From the NCBI GenBank assembly GCA_019694155.1, contig JAIBCN010000113.1:62001-126000 (forward strand): 64,000 nt of DNA. The letters run 5' to 3'. This DNA comes from Vicinamibacteria bacterium (GTDB lineage: Bacteria; Acidobacteriota; Vicinamibacteria; Fen-336; JAGNNV01). The notes beneath the pieces were generated by a model that saw nothing but the letters and a program-made list of their open reading frames with translations, was not told the origin of the DNA and did not search any database. This document shows, one piece after another, positions 34,117 through 43,349 of this stretch (its first letter is position 1; each line of letters begins with the position of its first letter). A program made the translations under genes and the position numbers.

Positions 34117-34247
34117 TGTCGTGACTCGTGCGCGGACCACCCATGATCGAGTGAATCCGCGGAGATCAGTCGGACTGCGGAGAAGGCGCATGACTCTTCT
34201 CAAGAGGGACTCGATGGGTGGCAAAGCACGCTTAAGGGCCGCGCGAA

Positions 34248-34322
34248 GCCGGTGGCGGCGTTCAGCCACTCGAGCACGGTGACACTCGGGTTGGGTACCT
34301 TCTGGTGGTTGCTGTCGACCCG
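34248..34322 (-). pseudogene. Possible remnant of an XRE-type helix-turn-helix gene
   Basis: The minus strand reads RVDSNHQKVPNPSVTVLEWLNAATG, close to the end of Cro/XRE helix-turn-helix domains (pattern: K-x-x-NPSxxTLExLAxALG). No full domain surrounds it. The rest of 34117-34360 shows nothing else that I recognise. Tentative. Confidence 0.3.
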
Positions 34323-34360
34323 CGACCCCCGAAAGCACTCCGCCTGCGCGTACAGATCCT

Positions 34361-34479
34361 GACGTCTACGACCCGGCGGAAGCGCTGCTGTCAAAGATGC
34401 TGGCGGGCAACCCGGGGTAGGACGTGATCTGTCCACCCCACCTACGCCCTCGCCCGCCTTGGTCCGCGCGGGGCCTCTC
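34361..34479 (+). pseudogene. Decayed fragment of the PotD-like binding protein gene
   Basis: Closely matches 29103-29221, inside the PotC-PotD fusion (GACGTCTA..., GCGGAAGCGCT..., GACGTGATCTGTCC...). A tyrosine codon has become TAG and one base is inserted in the CCCACC stretch, so it cannot be translated in frame. It is the left end of a duplicated block. Confidence 0.8.
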
Positions 34480-34530
34480 AGCCACCTTCCGCGGCCTGCG
34501 CGCCCTGGAGGGACTCGCCCGGCCTGAGCC
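34480..34530 (+). pseudogene. Decayed 3' end of the DUF1697 gene
   Basis: Matches the last 50 or so bases of the gene ending at 30521 (TTCCGCGGCC..., GGCCTGAGCCCC). It joins directly to the PotD fragment, so about 1.2 kb has been deleted between them relative to the intact copy. Confidence 0.7.
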
Positions 34531-34532
34531 CC

Positions 34533-35207
34533 CTACTTCGCGACCTTGATGGCCAGCCGGGCCCCGCGGGGCATCTCGACCTCGTCACCCTTCATGATGA
34601 GGACGGCCCCCGTGCCCGCGGCCGCGCCGATGACCGTGCCGATGGCGGCGCCCTTGCCGCCGTCCTTGATGGCGCCGACGATGAGGCCACCCACCGCCGC
34701 GCCCGCGATGATCTTCTTGTCCTTCCCCGAGGTGGAGGCGGCCAGGCTGTCGATGGTCTCGGTGGCGATGGAGATCTTCTCTCCCTTCTCCATCACCGCG
34801 TCGAAGCCGACGACCAGGTGGGCGCGACCCTTCACCCTCTTCGCCGATACCGCGGTCAGCACGCGGCCGCGGACCTCCGCGCCCTTGTCGAGCTTGAAGC
34901 CCTCGAGCGGCACGTCCTCGGTCAGCACCGCGAGGACGGGATCGCCTTCCCGGCTCGTGGCGGTCGTGACCGGAGTCTGGATCTCGATGGGGAGGCGCGT
35001 GTCGGCGGGAATATTGAGCCTCACGCGCGGGCGCGGGGCGGGGGCCTCCGCGGCCTTGTCGACCGGGGTGTTCGCCGTCGCGGGCTTGGCCGGGGCGGCG
35101 GGCCGGGCCGGACTCGAAGTGGCGGAGGGAGGTGGAAGCTGCTGCCCGCCCTGAACACAACCGAGGGGCAGAAGCGCGATCGCGAACAGGAACCTGAAGG
35201 AGTTCAT
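34533..35207 (-). CDS. Glycine-zipper lipoprotein, intact copy
   Basis: 224 residues from the ATG at 35207; the frame extends upstream but the lipoprotein signal fixes the start. The signal ends with the lipobox LPLGC, followed by an Ala/Pro-rich linker (about 25-65). A beta-rich domain (RLPIEIQTPVTTATSREGDPVLAVLTEDV) has the look of TrbI-like or outer-membrane lipoproteins. A C-terminal glycine zipper (AAVGGLIVGAIKDGGKGAAIGTVIGAAAG) may span or associate with membrane. It is the complete version of the truncated copy at 30529 and diverges from the S9 peptidase gene. Confidence 0.88.
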   Translation of the reverse strand: MNSFRFLFAIALLPLGCVQGGQQLPPPSATSSPARPAAPAKPATANTPVDKAAEAPAPRPRVRLNIPADTRLPIEIQTPVTTATSREGDPVLAVLTEDVPLEGFKLDKGAEVRGRVLTAVSAKRVKGRAHLVVGFDAVMEKGEKISIATETIDSLAASTSGKDKKIIAGAAVGGLIVGAIKDGGKGAAIGTVIGAAAGTGAVLIMKGDEVEMPRGARLAIKVAK

Positions 35208-35384
35208 GATGTGGCCTTTCTGCCTGTTCCCGCTTCGACGAAGATGAAACAAGCGACGACCACGGTAGCTCACCCCGCCGCGAAGGGTCTGTATCCTTGG
35301 TCACGGCGGCAGGCCTTTTGTTCCATTCCCTTCAATTCGTGGGCCTTGCCTGCTCGCTCTCAGCCCATCCAGAGGAATCATCCG

Positions 35385-37346
35385 ATGAAGAAACATGCCG
35401 CCGCGCTCCTTCTGAGCGTCGTTCCTTGCGCCTTCGCGGGCGATCGCGTCATGGAGGCGAAAGACATCCCCACGATCCGGGCCGCGCAGGACGCACAGGT
35501 CTCGCCCGACGGTCGTCTGGCCGCGTTCGTGGTAAGCGAGGTGGACGCCAAGGACAACGTCTATCAGACCGACATCTGGCTCGTGGGCACGGGAGGCGGC
35601 GAGCCCTTCCGTTTCACGAGACACCCGAAGAACGACCGCGCGCCTCAGTTCTCTCCGGACGGCACGAAGCTCGCGTTCATTTCCGAGCGGGAAGAGAAGC
35701 CGCAGATCTTCCTCGCCGACGTGCGCGGCGGCGAGCCCTGGAAGCTTTCGGAGCTGAAGGGCGGCGTGTCCGGCTTTGCCTGGAGTCCTGACGGTTCGTG
35801 GATCGCGGCCCTTTCCGCCGATGCGCCCTCCGAGGATGAAGAGAAGCGGACGAAGGCGAAAGACGACGAGCGTGTCGCGGATCAGGACTTCCGCATGACC
35901 CACCTGCATCGAATCGACGTGGCCACGAGGGACACGAAGCGTTTGACGGAAGGGGCTTTCACTCTCTCCGACGCGCGCATTTCGCCGGACGGCGCCGAGA
36001 TCGCCGCGGTCCGGAGGCCGACGCCGAAGGCCGATGACGGCAGCGCGTCGGACATCGTGATCGTGCCCTCGACGGGCGGCGCGCCGAGACTCCTGTTCGA
36101 GAACTCCGGCGCGGATTCGTCGCCGCGCTACTCTCCCGACGGCCGGACCATCGCCTTCCTCACCCGCGATGGAAAGCTGCCGCGGACGGGCAGCGACTCG
36201 GTCGCGGTCATTCCGCGGGCGGGCGGGGCCATCACGCGGCTCACGCCGATCGACCTGAACCCGGGAACGATTCTCTGGTCGAGCGACGGCGCCTCCATCC
36301 TCTTCACCGCGACCGTGGGCGTCGAAGGCCGGCTCTACTCAGTCCCGATCCGGGGCGGCGCCCCACGAACGCTGATGAGCGGCGCTTTCATGGTGTCCTC
36401 GCCCATGCTCGCGACGAGCGCGCCCTCGCTCGTCTATCTCCGTCAGGATCCGCGCTCGCCAAACGACGTCTATATCCAGGGCGTCGATGCCGGTTCGTCT
36501 CCGCTTGCCGCCGCGGCGGCCCGCCGGCTCACCACGCTCAACCCGAAGCTCTCCGACTTCGCCCTCTCCGTCACCGAGGTGGTGAGGTGGAAGGCGCCCG
36601 ATGGCCGCGAGATCGAGGGCCTCCTCCACCGACCCGAGGGCGCCATGGGAAAGAAGCTGCCGCTCATCGTTCACGTCCACGGCGGGCCGTCGGGTGCTTA
36701 CACCCTCACCTTCCCCGCCGCGATGAACAACTACCACCACATCCTTACCGGACGAGGTTACGCGGTGCTCCAGCCGAACTTCCGCGGGAGCACGGGATAC
36801 GGCGACGCGTTCCAGCGGCTGAACGTGAACGACTGGGGCAAGGGCGATTTCCAGGACATCATGAGCGGCGTCGACTCTCTGATCGCGAAGGGCGTCGCCG
36901 ATCCGGATCGCATGGCGCTGCACGGGTGGAGCTACGGCGGCTACATGTGCGCCTGGTCGATCACGCAGACCACGAGGTTCAAGGCGGCGAGCTGCGGCGC
37001 GGCACTCACCAACCTGTACAGCATGTACGGAACCAACGACATTCCCTCGACGCTGGATGACTACTTCAGCGGGCCTCCGTATGCGAAGGCCGAGGTGTAC
37101 TGGAGCGCTTCCGCCATGGCCTGGATCACGAAGGCGAAGACGCCGACCCTCATCCTCCACGGCCAGGCCGACGACCGCGTGCCCACGAGCCAGGGCCAGG
37201 AGCTGTACCTCGGCCTGAAGAAGCTGGGCGTGCCCACCGAGTTCGTGACCTATCCGCGGGAGCCGCACGGTTTCCGCGAGCCCAACCACCAGATCGACAA
37301 GATCGAGAGAGAACTCGCATGGTTCGCGAAATGGGGTGTGAAGTGA
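35385..37346 (+). CDS. Secreted S9 prolyl oligopeptidase-family peptidase, first copy
   Basis: 653 residues from the ATG at 35385 with AGAGGA upstream; it has a signal peptide (HAAALLLSVVPCAFAG). A WD/PD40 beta-propeller (about 30-380, repeated FSPDGTK motifs) caps an alpha/beta-hydrolase domain. The triad is visible: serine in GWSYGGY, aspartate in GQADDRVP and histidine in REPHGF. Likely a dipeptidyl- or acylaminoacyl-type exopeptidase for periplasmic peptides. Its stop overlaps the GTG of the next S9 gene. Confidence 0.93.
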   Translation: MKKHAAALLLSVVPCAFAGDRVMEAKDIPTIRAAQDAQVSPDGRLAAFVVSEVDAKDNVYQTDIWLVGTGGGEPFRFTRHPKNDRAPQFSPDGTKLAFISEREEKPQIFLADVRGGEPWKLSELKGGVSGFAWSPDGSWIAALSADAPSEDEEKRTKAKDDERVADQDFRMTHLHRIDVATRDTKRLTEGAFTLSDARISPDGAEIAAVRRPTPKADDGSASDIVIVPSTGGAPRLLFENSGADSSPRYSPDGRTIAFLTRDGKLPRTGSDSVAVIPRAGGAITRLTPIDLNPGTILWSSDGASILFTATVGVEGRLYSVPIRGGAPRTLMSGAFMVSSPMLATSAPSLVYLRQDPRSPNDVYIQGVDAGSSPLAAAAARRLTTLNPKLSDFALSVTEVVRWKAPDGREIEGLLHRPEGAMGKKLPLIVHVHGGPSGAYTLTFPAAMNNYHHILTGRGYAVLQPNFRGSTGYGDAFQRLNVNDWGKGDFQDIMSGVDSLIAKGVADPDRMALHGWSYGGYMCAWSITQTTRFKAASCGAALTNLYSMYGTNDIPSTLDDYFSGPPYAKAEVYWSASAMAWITKAKTPTLILHGQADDRVPTSQGQELYLGLKKLGVPTEFVTYPREPHGFREPNHQIDKIERELAWFAKWGVK

Positions 37347-39307
37347 AGAGAGTTCTCCTGGCCGCATTCCTCGTCCCGTCCTTCGCCTTCGCCGACACGC
37401 GGGTCCCCACCATCGACGAGATGGTGGCCCTGAAGCGGGTGTCCCAGCCGGCGATGTCCCCTGATGGCTCGCGCGTGGCCTGGGTCGTGCGAAAGGCCAA
37501 CTGGGACGAGAACACGTTCGAGAACGAGATCTGGCTCGCCGATGCGAAGTCGGGGGCGTCGCGCGTCTTCACTCAGGCGAAGAAGTCCTCCGACGCCCCG
37601 GCCTTCTCACCGGACGGCTCGTCGCTGGCGTTCCTCTCCGACCGCGATGGGAAACGGCAGGTCTTCGTGATGAGCCTTTCGGGCGGCGAGTCGCGCAAGC
37701 TCACGAGCGCGGAGGAGGGGGTGTCTCGCTTCGCCTGGTCGCACGATGGGAAGCGGATCGCCTTCGTCGCCTCCGATCCCCGGACCGAGGCCATGAAGGA
37801 AAGGCAGAAGCTGTATGGCGATGTGACCATCGAGGACGAAGCCACGAATCCCGCGCACCTCCACGTCATCGAAGTAGAGGGCGGGGCGACGAAGCGCCTG
37901 ACCACGGGCACTTTCGTGGTGGGCGCTTTCGACTGGTCTCCGGATGACCGCGAGATCGCCTTCGACTTCACGCAGAGCACCGACCCCTCATTCGGCGACA
38001 CCTCGAACATTTCGGTCGTCGACACCGCGACCGCGGCCGTCCGCACGCTCGTGAGCCAGGAAGGGCCGGACGGCGACCCCCACTACTCGCCGGACGGCAA
38101 GCTGATCGCGTTCGCGACGGCGATGCGGGAAATCGCGTCCTTCTATTACAAGAACGGCAAGGTGGCGACCATCCCGGCCGAGGGCGGGCCGATCACTCCC
38201 ATCACCGCCGCCTTCGATGAAGATCCGCGTCTCGTGGCCTGGACCAGGAACGGGATCTTCCTCGCCGCCAATCAGAAGACGGAGGCCGGGCTCTTCAAAG
38301 TCGATCCGTCCGGCAAGACGGTCGCACGCGTCCCCCTAGACCGGCCGATCGCCACAGGGTTCGCGTTCAGCGGCGACGGCGCGAGCCTCGCCTTCATCGG
38401 AAGCTCGGCGAGCGCCTACCCGGAGGTGTTCGCGGGCGCCACGACAGGCGGCGCCGCGAAAAAGCTCTCCGACGCGGGCGGTGAGCTCGGCTCACTTACT
38501 CTCGGAACCAGCGAAGTGGTTTCCTGGAAGAGCACCGACGGCGCCACCATCGAAGGCGTCCTGAGAAAGCCCGCGGGACACAAGGCGGGCTCGCCCGCAC
38601 CTCTCCTCGTGATCATCCACGGCGGCCCGACCGGCGTTTCGCGTCCGAGCCTCTTTGGCGCGACCTACGTCTACCCGATGGAGGCGTGGCTCGCGAAGGG
38701 CGCCCTCATCCTCGAGCCCAACTACCGGGGAAGTGCTGGATATGGCGAGGCGTTCCGTTCCCTCAACGTCCGCAATCTCGGGGTCGGCGACGCGTGGGAC
38801 GTGCTCTCGGGAATCGACAATCTGATCGCGAAGGGCCTCGTGGACAAGACGAAGGTGGGGGTCATGGGCTGGAGCCAGGGCGGCTACATCTCGGCGTTCC
38901 TCACCACCCACGATTCGGCTCGCTTCCGCGCCGTGTCCGTCGGCGCGGGGATCTCGAACTGGGTCACGTATTACGTGAGCACCGACATCCATCCCTTCAC
39001 CCGCCAGTACCTGAAGGCGACGCCGTGGGACGACCCGGAGATCTATCGCAAGACCTCGCCCATGACGTACATCAAAGGGGCGAAGGCCCCGACGCTCATC
39101 CAGCATGGCGATGCGGACCAGCGCGTGCCGGTCTCCGATGCCTTCGAGCTGTACCAGGGCCTGCGCGATCAGGGTGTGGAGACGCGGCTCGTTCTCTACC
39201 GCGGCTTCGGCCACGGCCTGAACAAACCGAAGGCCCTTCGAAGCGCGCTCCAGGAAAACCTCGACTGGTTCGACAAGCACCTCTTCGGAGCCCCGAGTGC
39301 GAAATAG
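37343..39307 (+). CDS. Secreted S9 peptidase, second copy
   Basis: 654 residues from the GTG at 37343, which overlaps the previous stop (GTGA) and leads straight into a signal peptide (RVLLAAFLVPSFAFA). ATGs at 37319 and 37331 are less likely. Same design as the first copy: a propeller, then the hydrolase with GWSQGGY, HGDADQRVP and GFGHGL. The two sequences are well diverged, so this is an old duplication or an independent pair, probably with different peptide preference. Confidence 0.92.
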   Translation: MKRVLLAAFLVPSFAFADTRVPTIDEMVALKRVSQPAMSPDGSRVAWVVRKANWDENTFENEIWLADAKSGASRVFTQAKKSSDAPAFSPDGSSLAFLSDRDGKRQVFVMSLSGGESRKLTSAEEGVSRFAWSHDGKRIAFVASDPRTEAMKERQKLYGDVTIEDEATNPAHLHVIEVEGGATKRLTTGTFVVGAFDWSPDDREIAFDFTQSTDPSFGDTSNISVVDTATAAVRTLVSQEGPDGDPHYSPDGKLIAFATAMREIASFYYKNGKVATIPAEGGPITPITAAFDEDPRLVAWTRNGIFLAANQKTEAGLFKVDPSGKTVARVPLDRPIATGFAFSGDGASLAFIGSSASAYPEVFAGATTGGAAKKLSDAGGELGSLTLGTSEVVSWKSTDGATIEGVLRKPAGHKAGSPAPLLVIIHGGPTGVSRPSLFGATYVYPMEAWLAKGALILEPNYRGSAGYGEAFRSLNVRNLGVGDAWDVLSGIDNLIAKGLVDKTKVGVMGWSQGGYISAFLTTHDSARFRAVSVGAGISNWVTYYVSTDIHPFTRQYLKATPWDDPEIYRKTSPMTYIKGAKAPTLIQHGDADQRVPVSDAFELYQGLRDQGVETRLVLYRGFGHGLNKPKALRSALQENLDWFDKHLFGAPSAK

Positions 39308-39313
39308 ATCCGA

Positions 39314-40438
39314 ATGCCGCGGCTACTGATCTCCTGCGGCGAGCCCTCGGGCGAGTTCTACGCCGCCGAGCTCGTGGCCGAGCTGCGAAAGAAGCATCCG
39401 GACCTCGAAGCATTCGGCCTCGGCGGCGATCGTCTGGCGGCTCAAGAGGTGCGCCTTCTCGCTCACTTGCGCGACATGGCGGTGGTCGGCCTCTTCGAGG
39501 TGATCTCCCACCTGCGTCGCCTCAAGTCCCTGTTTGATTCCGTGGTGGCGGAGGCGGCCCGATTGCGCCCCGACGTCGCGGTCCTGATCGACTACCCCGA
39601 CTTCAATCTCCGGCTCGCGCGGGAACTCAAGAAGCTTGGAATCCCCGTTGTCTACTACGTGTCGCCGCAGCTCTGGGCCTGGCGGCGAGGGCGCATCAAG
39701 GATGTCAAACGCGACGTCGCGAAGATGCTCGTTATCTTCCCCTTCGAAGAGGCGATCTACCGTGACGCATCCATCCCCGTGTCTTTCGTGGGCCATCCGC
39801 TCGTCGACCACGTAAGGCCGCCGGAAGATCGCGTGGCCTTCGCGCGGAAGCTGGGCCTTTCGGGCGCGCGCCCCGTGGTGGCCCTCCTTCCCGGCAGCCG
39901 CAACAAAGAGGTGGCCTTCAACCTGCCGGGAATCGTGGGGGCGGCGAAGCTCCTGCGCGACAAACGTCCGGAACTGGACTTCGCGCTGGCCGCGGCGCCC
40001 CATCTTCGCCCAAGTGCGCTTCAGGAGGCGTTGGATGCCGGCATCGCCGTGAAGGAAGGCATGACGCGCGATGTTCTCGCCGCCGCGCGGGTGGCGATCG
40101 TGGCCTCGGGCACCGCCACGGTGGAAACGGCTCTCACGCTCACGCCGATGGTGGTCGTGTACCGGTTGTCGGCGCTCACCTACACCCTCGGCAAGCCTCT
40201 GGTGAGCGTTTCGAACTACGCGATGGTGAATCTCATCGCGGGGCGCGTGGTGGTGAAGGAGCTGATCCAGAGCGACTTCACGCCCGCGCGCGTCGCCGAG
40301 GAGACCCTGCGGATCCTCGACGATGGAGAAGCGCGCTCGACCATGCTCGACGATCTCCGGGAGGTGCGGGAGAAACTGGGACGAGGCGGAGCGACTGCGC
40401 GGGCCGCGGATGAAGTCGGCTCGTTTCTGTCTCCTTGA
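39314..40438 (+). CDS. lpxB: Lipid-A-disaccharide synthase
   Basis: 374 residues, length typical. It joins UDP-diacylglucosamine and lipid X to make the disaccharide of lipid A at the inner membrane. Family motifs: ISCGEPSGEFYAAELVAELR, YYVSPQLWAWRRGR, VGHPLVDHV, LLPGSRNKEV and SGTATVETAL. It follows the S9 gene by only 6 bp although functionally unrelated, so cotranscription is likely. The usual lpx neighbours are not here. Confidence 0.95.
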   Translation: MPRLLISCGEPSGEFYAAELVAELRKKHPDLEAFGLGGDRLAAQEVRLLAHLRDMAVVGLFEVISHLRRLKSLFDSVVAEAARLRPDVAVLIDYPDFNLRLARELKKLGIPVVYYVSPQLWAWRRGRIKDVKRDVAKMLVIFPFEEAIYRDASIPVSFVGHPLVDHVRPPEDRVAFARKLGLSGARPVVALLPGSRNKEVAFNLPGIVGAAKLLRDKRPELDFALAAAPHLRPSALQEALDAGIAVKEGMTRDVLAAARVAIVASGTATVETALTLTPMVVVYRLSALTYTLGKPLVSVSNYAMVNLIAGRVVVKELIQSDFTPARVAEETLRILDDGEARSTMLDDLREVREKLGRGGATARAADEVGSFLSP

Positions 40439-40455
40439 CACGAAGGCCCATTGCT

Positions 40456-41313
40456 TTACTGCCCCCGGGCCGCAGCCGCGAGCTTCGAGCGAGTGAACAG
40501 ATACTGCTCGGAAGCGCGGGTCTGGTGGCAGACGAAACAGATCGCGAGATTGGTTTCGATGTCTCGCTTTCGCTCCGCGTTGTACACGGCGTAGTTCCAG
40601 TCCCCGTTTCTCAGCAGCTCATGGATCCCATCGCCCCAGCCCTGGCCTTTGGCGATCACACCGTAGGACTGCAGGCGCTCCGGAATCATCCGACCCTGCG
40701 CATCAAGGAGCACGGCTCCCTTGTCATCCACGCGCGCCCGCCAGTTCTCCGACACCACGATCGACCCAACTGGCAGGTCGGTTTCCTTGGCTCTGGCGCT
40801 GTTCCACGCGGCGTCGTTGGCCCACGCGAACATGATGCTCTTGAGACCCCTGTCTTCGGAGGTGTTGTAGCGCGTGAACCCTTTGGGGAAGTCCACGGGC
40901 AGAGTGGCATTCGTCCGGGCAAACTGCGGCAGTCGAGGAGACTTCGCCTCCGCGCTCGGCAAGGGCCCCTTCTCTGAGAAGTAGCGGGCCAGCGGCGTCA
41001 TGTCGGAAGGTTCCAGGCGCGCCGCAATCACGCTCATGAAGTCGTGCTTTCGCCCTCCACTCTTGAAGGCGTTCAGCTGTCGCTCCAGATAGAGCGTCCG
41101 CTGCCCCGCCAGATGTGGAATCCCCTCACTGACGCTGACCCCATCCAAGCCATGACAGGCGGCGCACACCTCTCTCACGAGCGAACGAGTCCGCGCGTCC
41201 GGGAGTTCCGTTTCCTGCGCCACCGGCTGAGCGAGCGGCACCAACCTTGCGTGCCGGGCCGCGCCCGCGCTCAGGCCTCCGAACATCAACATCACGACGA
41301 TTCTCATGGACAT
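40456..41313 (-). CDS. Exported cytochrome c / cytochrome P460 fusion
   Basis: 285 residues with a signal-like start and a GGAGGG site before the ATG. The N-terminal class I cytochrome c domain binds haem through CAACH (50-54). The C-terminal domain matches the cytochrome P460 family (FTRYNTSEDRGLKSIMFAWAND..., GDWNYAVYNAERKRD) with a second haem site CFVCH (259-263). P460 haems oxidise hydroxylamine or bind NO; the c-type domain would pass on electrons. Whether the crosslinking lysine is present cannot be decided here. Divergent from the AraC gene by 57 bp. Confidence 0.85.
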   Translation of the reverse strand: MSMRIVVMLMFGGLSAGAARHARLVPLAQPVAQETELPDARTRSLVREVCAACHGLDGVSVSEGIPHLAGQRTLYLERQLNAFKSGGRKHDFMSVIAARLEPSDMTPLARYFSEKGPLPSAEAKSPRLPQFARTNATLPVDFPKGFTRYNTSEDRGLKSIMFAWANDAAWNSARAKETDLPVGSIVVSENWRARVDDKGAVLLDAQGRMIPERLQSYGVIAKGQGWGDGIHELLRNGDWNYAVYNAERKRDIETNLAICFVCHQTRASEQYLFTRSKLAAAARGQ

Positions 41314-41370
41314 CTCTTCCCTCCGCAGGTTGTCTGTATCGTTGACCCAGGCTCGTCATGGTAGTGAGGT

Positions 41371-42339
41371 ATGCCGATCAAAAGCTTCTCCCGTCTTGCT
41401 ATTTCCGATTCGACAACGGACGCGACGCCCGTCATCATCCCCAGGGATCCCAGCCTGTTCGGACCGCGGAATCTGATCCTGACCGGCGCGAACACGTCCC
41501 ATCATGTCCCGCACTTCGCCGGGCCGATCGCAATCAAGTCGGTCGCGTTCGGCGAAGTGGAGTGGCGGGTAGAGGACAAACGGCATGTTCTGGGGCCGGA
41601 CCGCTTGCTTCTGCTCCCTGACGACGCGCCCTACTCGATGACCATGGATACACCCACGCCGAGCCGAACCTTCTGCGCGACCTTTCGACGCGGGTTGGTG
41701 GAAGACTGCTGGCGCGTGATGAACTCGCCCCACCAGACCCTGCTCGATCGCCCGGACGCGGTTGAATCTCCGGCGTTCGCGCCACGTCTGGAATCGCGAA
41801 GCAGCACCCTCGGACGCGCACTGACCGCGCTCGAGTTCGCCGTTGCCCGCAGCGCGGACAGCGTTCAACAGACGATATTGTTCGAACTCCTGGGCGCCGC
41901 CGCCGCCGAGGCGATCCGCGCGCAGCGGGGCGAGTCCTTGCGAGTTCCCGCGCTCAAGTCGGCGACTCGTGAAGAAATCCTCCGACGTCTGGTAAGTGCG
42001 AGAGAGATCGTGGAGAGTGACCTTGCCGCCCCTTGGCCGCTGACGCAGATGGCGCGGTCGGCCGCGATGTCTCCGTACCATTTTCATCGCTGTTTTCGAA
42101 GCGTCTACCACGAAGCGCCGCAGCAGTGGCTGTCGCGCCGCCGCTCCGAACGTGCTTTTGCCCTGCTGAGTCGAAGCGGCTCCTCCGTCACCGAGGTCTG
42201 CCTGGCCGTGGGCTATCAGAGTCTTGGCTCGTTCAGCGCCTCTTTTGCAAAGCGTTTTGGCATGTCGCCATCAGCGGCCAGAGGCCAGTCGCCCACATGG
42301 CGCGCGTTCGAAGCCATCAACCGATCGCATGGCTCCTGA
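41371..42339 (+). CDS. AraC-family transcriptional regulator
   Basis: 322 residues. An N-terminal cupin-like sensing domain (about 20-110) is followed by a linker and two helix-turn-helix motifs at the C-terminus: WPLTQMARSAAMSPYHFHRCFRSVYHEAP and SVTEVCLAVGYQSLGSFSASFAKRFGMSP. The position, divergent from the cytochrome gene with 57 bp between, makes that gene its likely target. The small gap would hold its binding sites. Confidence 0.9.
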   Translation: MPIKSFSRLAISDSTTDATPVIIPRDPSLFGPRNLILTGANTSHHVPHFAGPIAIKSVAFGEVEWRVEDKRHVLGPDRLLLLPDDAPYSMTMDTPTPSRTFCATFRRGLVEDCWRVMNSPHQTLLDRPDAVESPAFAPRLESRSSTLGRALTALEFAVARSADSVQQTILFELLGAAAAEAIRAQRGESLRVPALKSATREEILRRLVSAREIVESDLAAPWPLTQMARSAAMSPYHFHRCFRSVYHEAPQQWLSRRRSERAFALLSRSGSSVTEVCLAVGYQSLGSFSASFAKRFGMSPSAARGQSPTWRAFEAINRSHGS

Positions 42340-42519
42340 CCGAGGCGGCATGAATCGCTCTCACCCTCAAACCTGACTCGCAAGGCAAGGGGAGAAGCGG
42401 CTCTACGGGAGTCGCCGCGATGGAATGGTCGCGATTGAACGCAAAGCGCTGGCGATGGTTCCGGGGGCTTGAGGCTCGCAAGTCTGGAACTCCCCACGTC
42501 CGTTTGCTAGCGTGAAACC

Positions 42520-43320
42520 ATGCTTCTGTCCATCCTCTTGACGCTGCTGGCGCAGGCGCCGGCTCCCAAGCCTCCATCTTCAGCCGCAACGCCGAAGCCC
42601 TCCGCGCCCGCCGCGGCGACACCCGGCGCGGGCGCGCGAAAGCCGGCTCCCGCCGCCAGGACCTCGCCCCGCCCGACTCCGGCCACGCCTTCGACCGCGG
42701 CGATGACGGATGAGCAGAAGGCGATCTACGCCCTCGGCCTCATGATGCAACGCTCGATCGAACAGTTCGATCTCTCGCCGGAGGAACTGGAGCTTTGCAA
42801 GCGAGCCATCACCGATGGCGCGGCCGGGAAACCAGCGCTCGATCCGAACGAGTGGGGACCCAAGGTACAGACTCTCGCGCGCACTCGTTCGACCCGGGTG
42901 GTCGCCCGCGAAAAGAGCCTTTCGGCGGACTATCTCGCGAAGGCCGCGGCCGCCACGGGCGCCATCCGGACGGAGTCCGGCCTCGTCTATACGGAACTCG
43001 TGGCGGGGAGCGGGGCATCACCCACCGCGACGGACTCGGTGAAGGTGAACTACCGGGGCACGCTGATCAACGGCACCGAGTTCGACAGTTCCTACAAGCG
43101 CGGCGAGCCCGCCCAGTTCTCGGTCGGCGGCGTGATCAAGTGCTGGACCGAGGGGCTCCAGAGGATGAAGGTGGGTGGAAAGGCGCGGCTCGTCTGTCCC
43201 TCGGATATCGCCTATGGCGATCGGGGCAATCAGGGCATTCCCGGCGGCGCCGCCCTGATCTTCGAGGTGGAACTTCTCGACGTGATCGCCGCGCCGCGCC
43301 CGCCGGAGCCGTTTCGGTAA
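42520..43320 (+). CDS. Exported FKBP-type peptidyl-prolyl isomerase
   Basis: 266 residues. A short signal-like start (LLSILLTLLAQA) is followed by a long Pro/Ala-rich linker (about 15-60). A Mip-like helical region (DEQKAIYALGLMMQRSIEQF...LSPEELELCKRAITDG) precedes the FKBP domain (about 155-262: VKVNYRGTLINGTEFDSSYKRG, VIKCWTEGLQRMKVGGKARL, GGAALIFEVELLDV). It assists periplasmic protein folding. The 180 bp before it hold no gene that I recognise. Confidence 0.92.
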   Translation: MLLSILLTLLAQAPAPKPPSSAATPKPSAPAAATPGAGARKPAPAARTSPRPTPATPSTAAMTDEQKAIYALGLMMQRSIEQFDLSPEELELCKRAITDGAAGKPALDPNEWGPKVQTLARTRSTRVVAREKSLSADYLAKAAAATGAIRTESGLVYTELVAGSGASPTATDSVKVNYRGTLINGTEFDSSYKRGEPAQFSVGGVIKCWTEGLQRMKVGGKARLVCPSDIAYGDRGNQGIPGGAALIFEVELLDVIAAPRPPEPFR

Positions 43321-43349
43321 GACGAAGACGGGCGAGGCGGGGAACCCGC

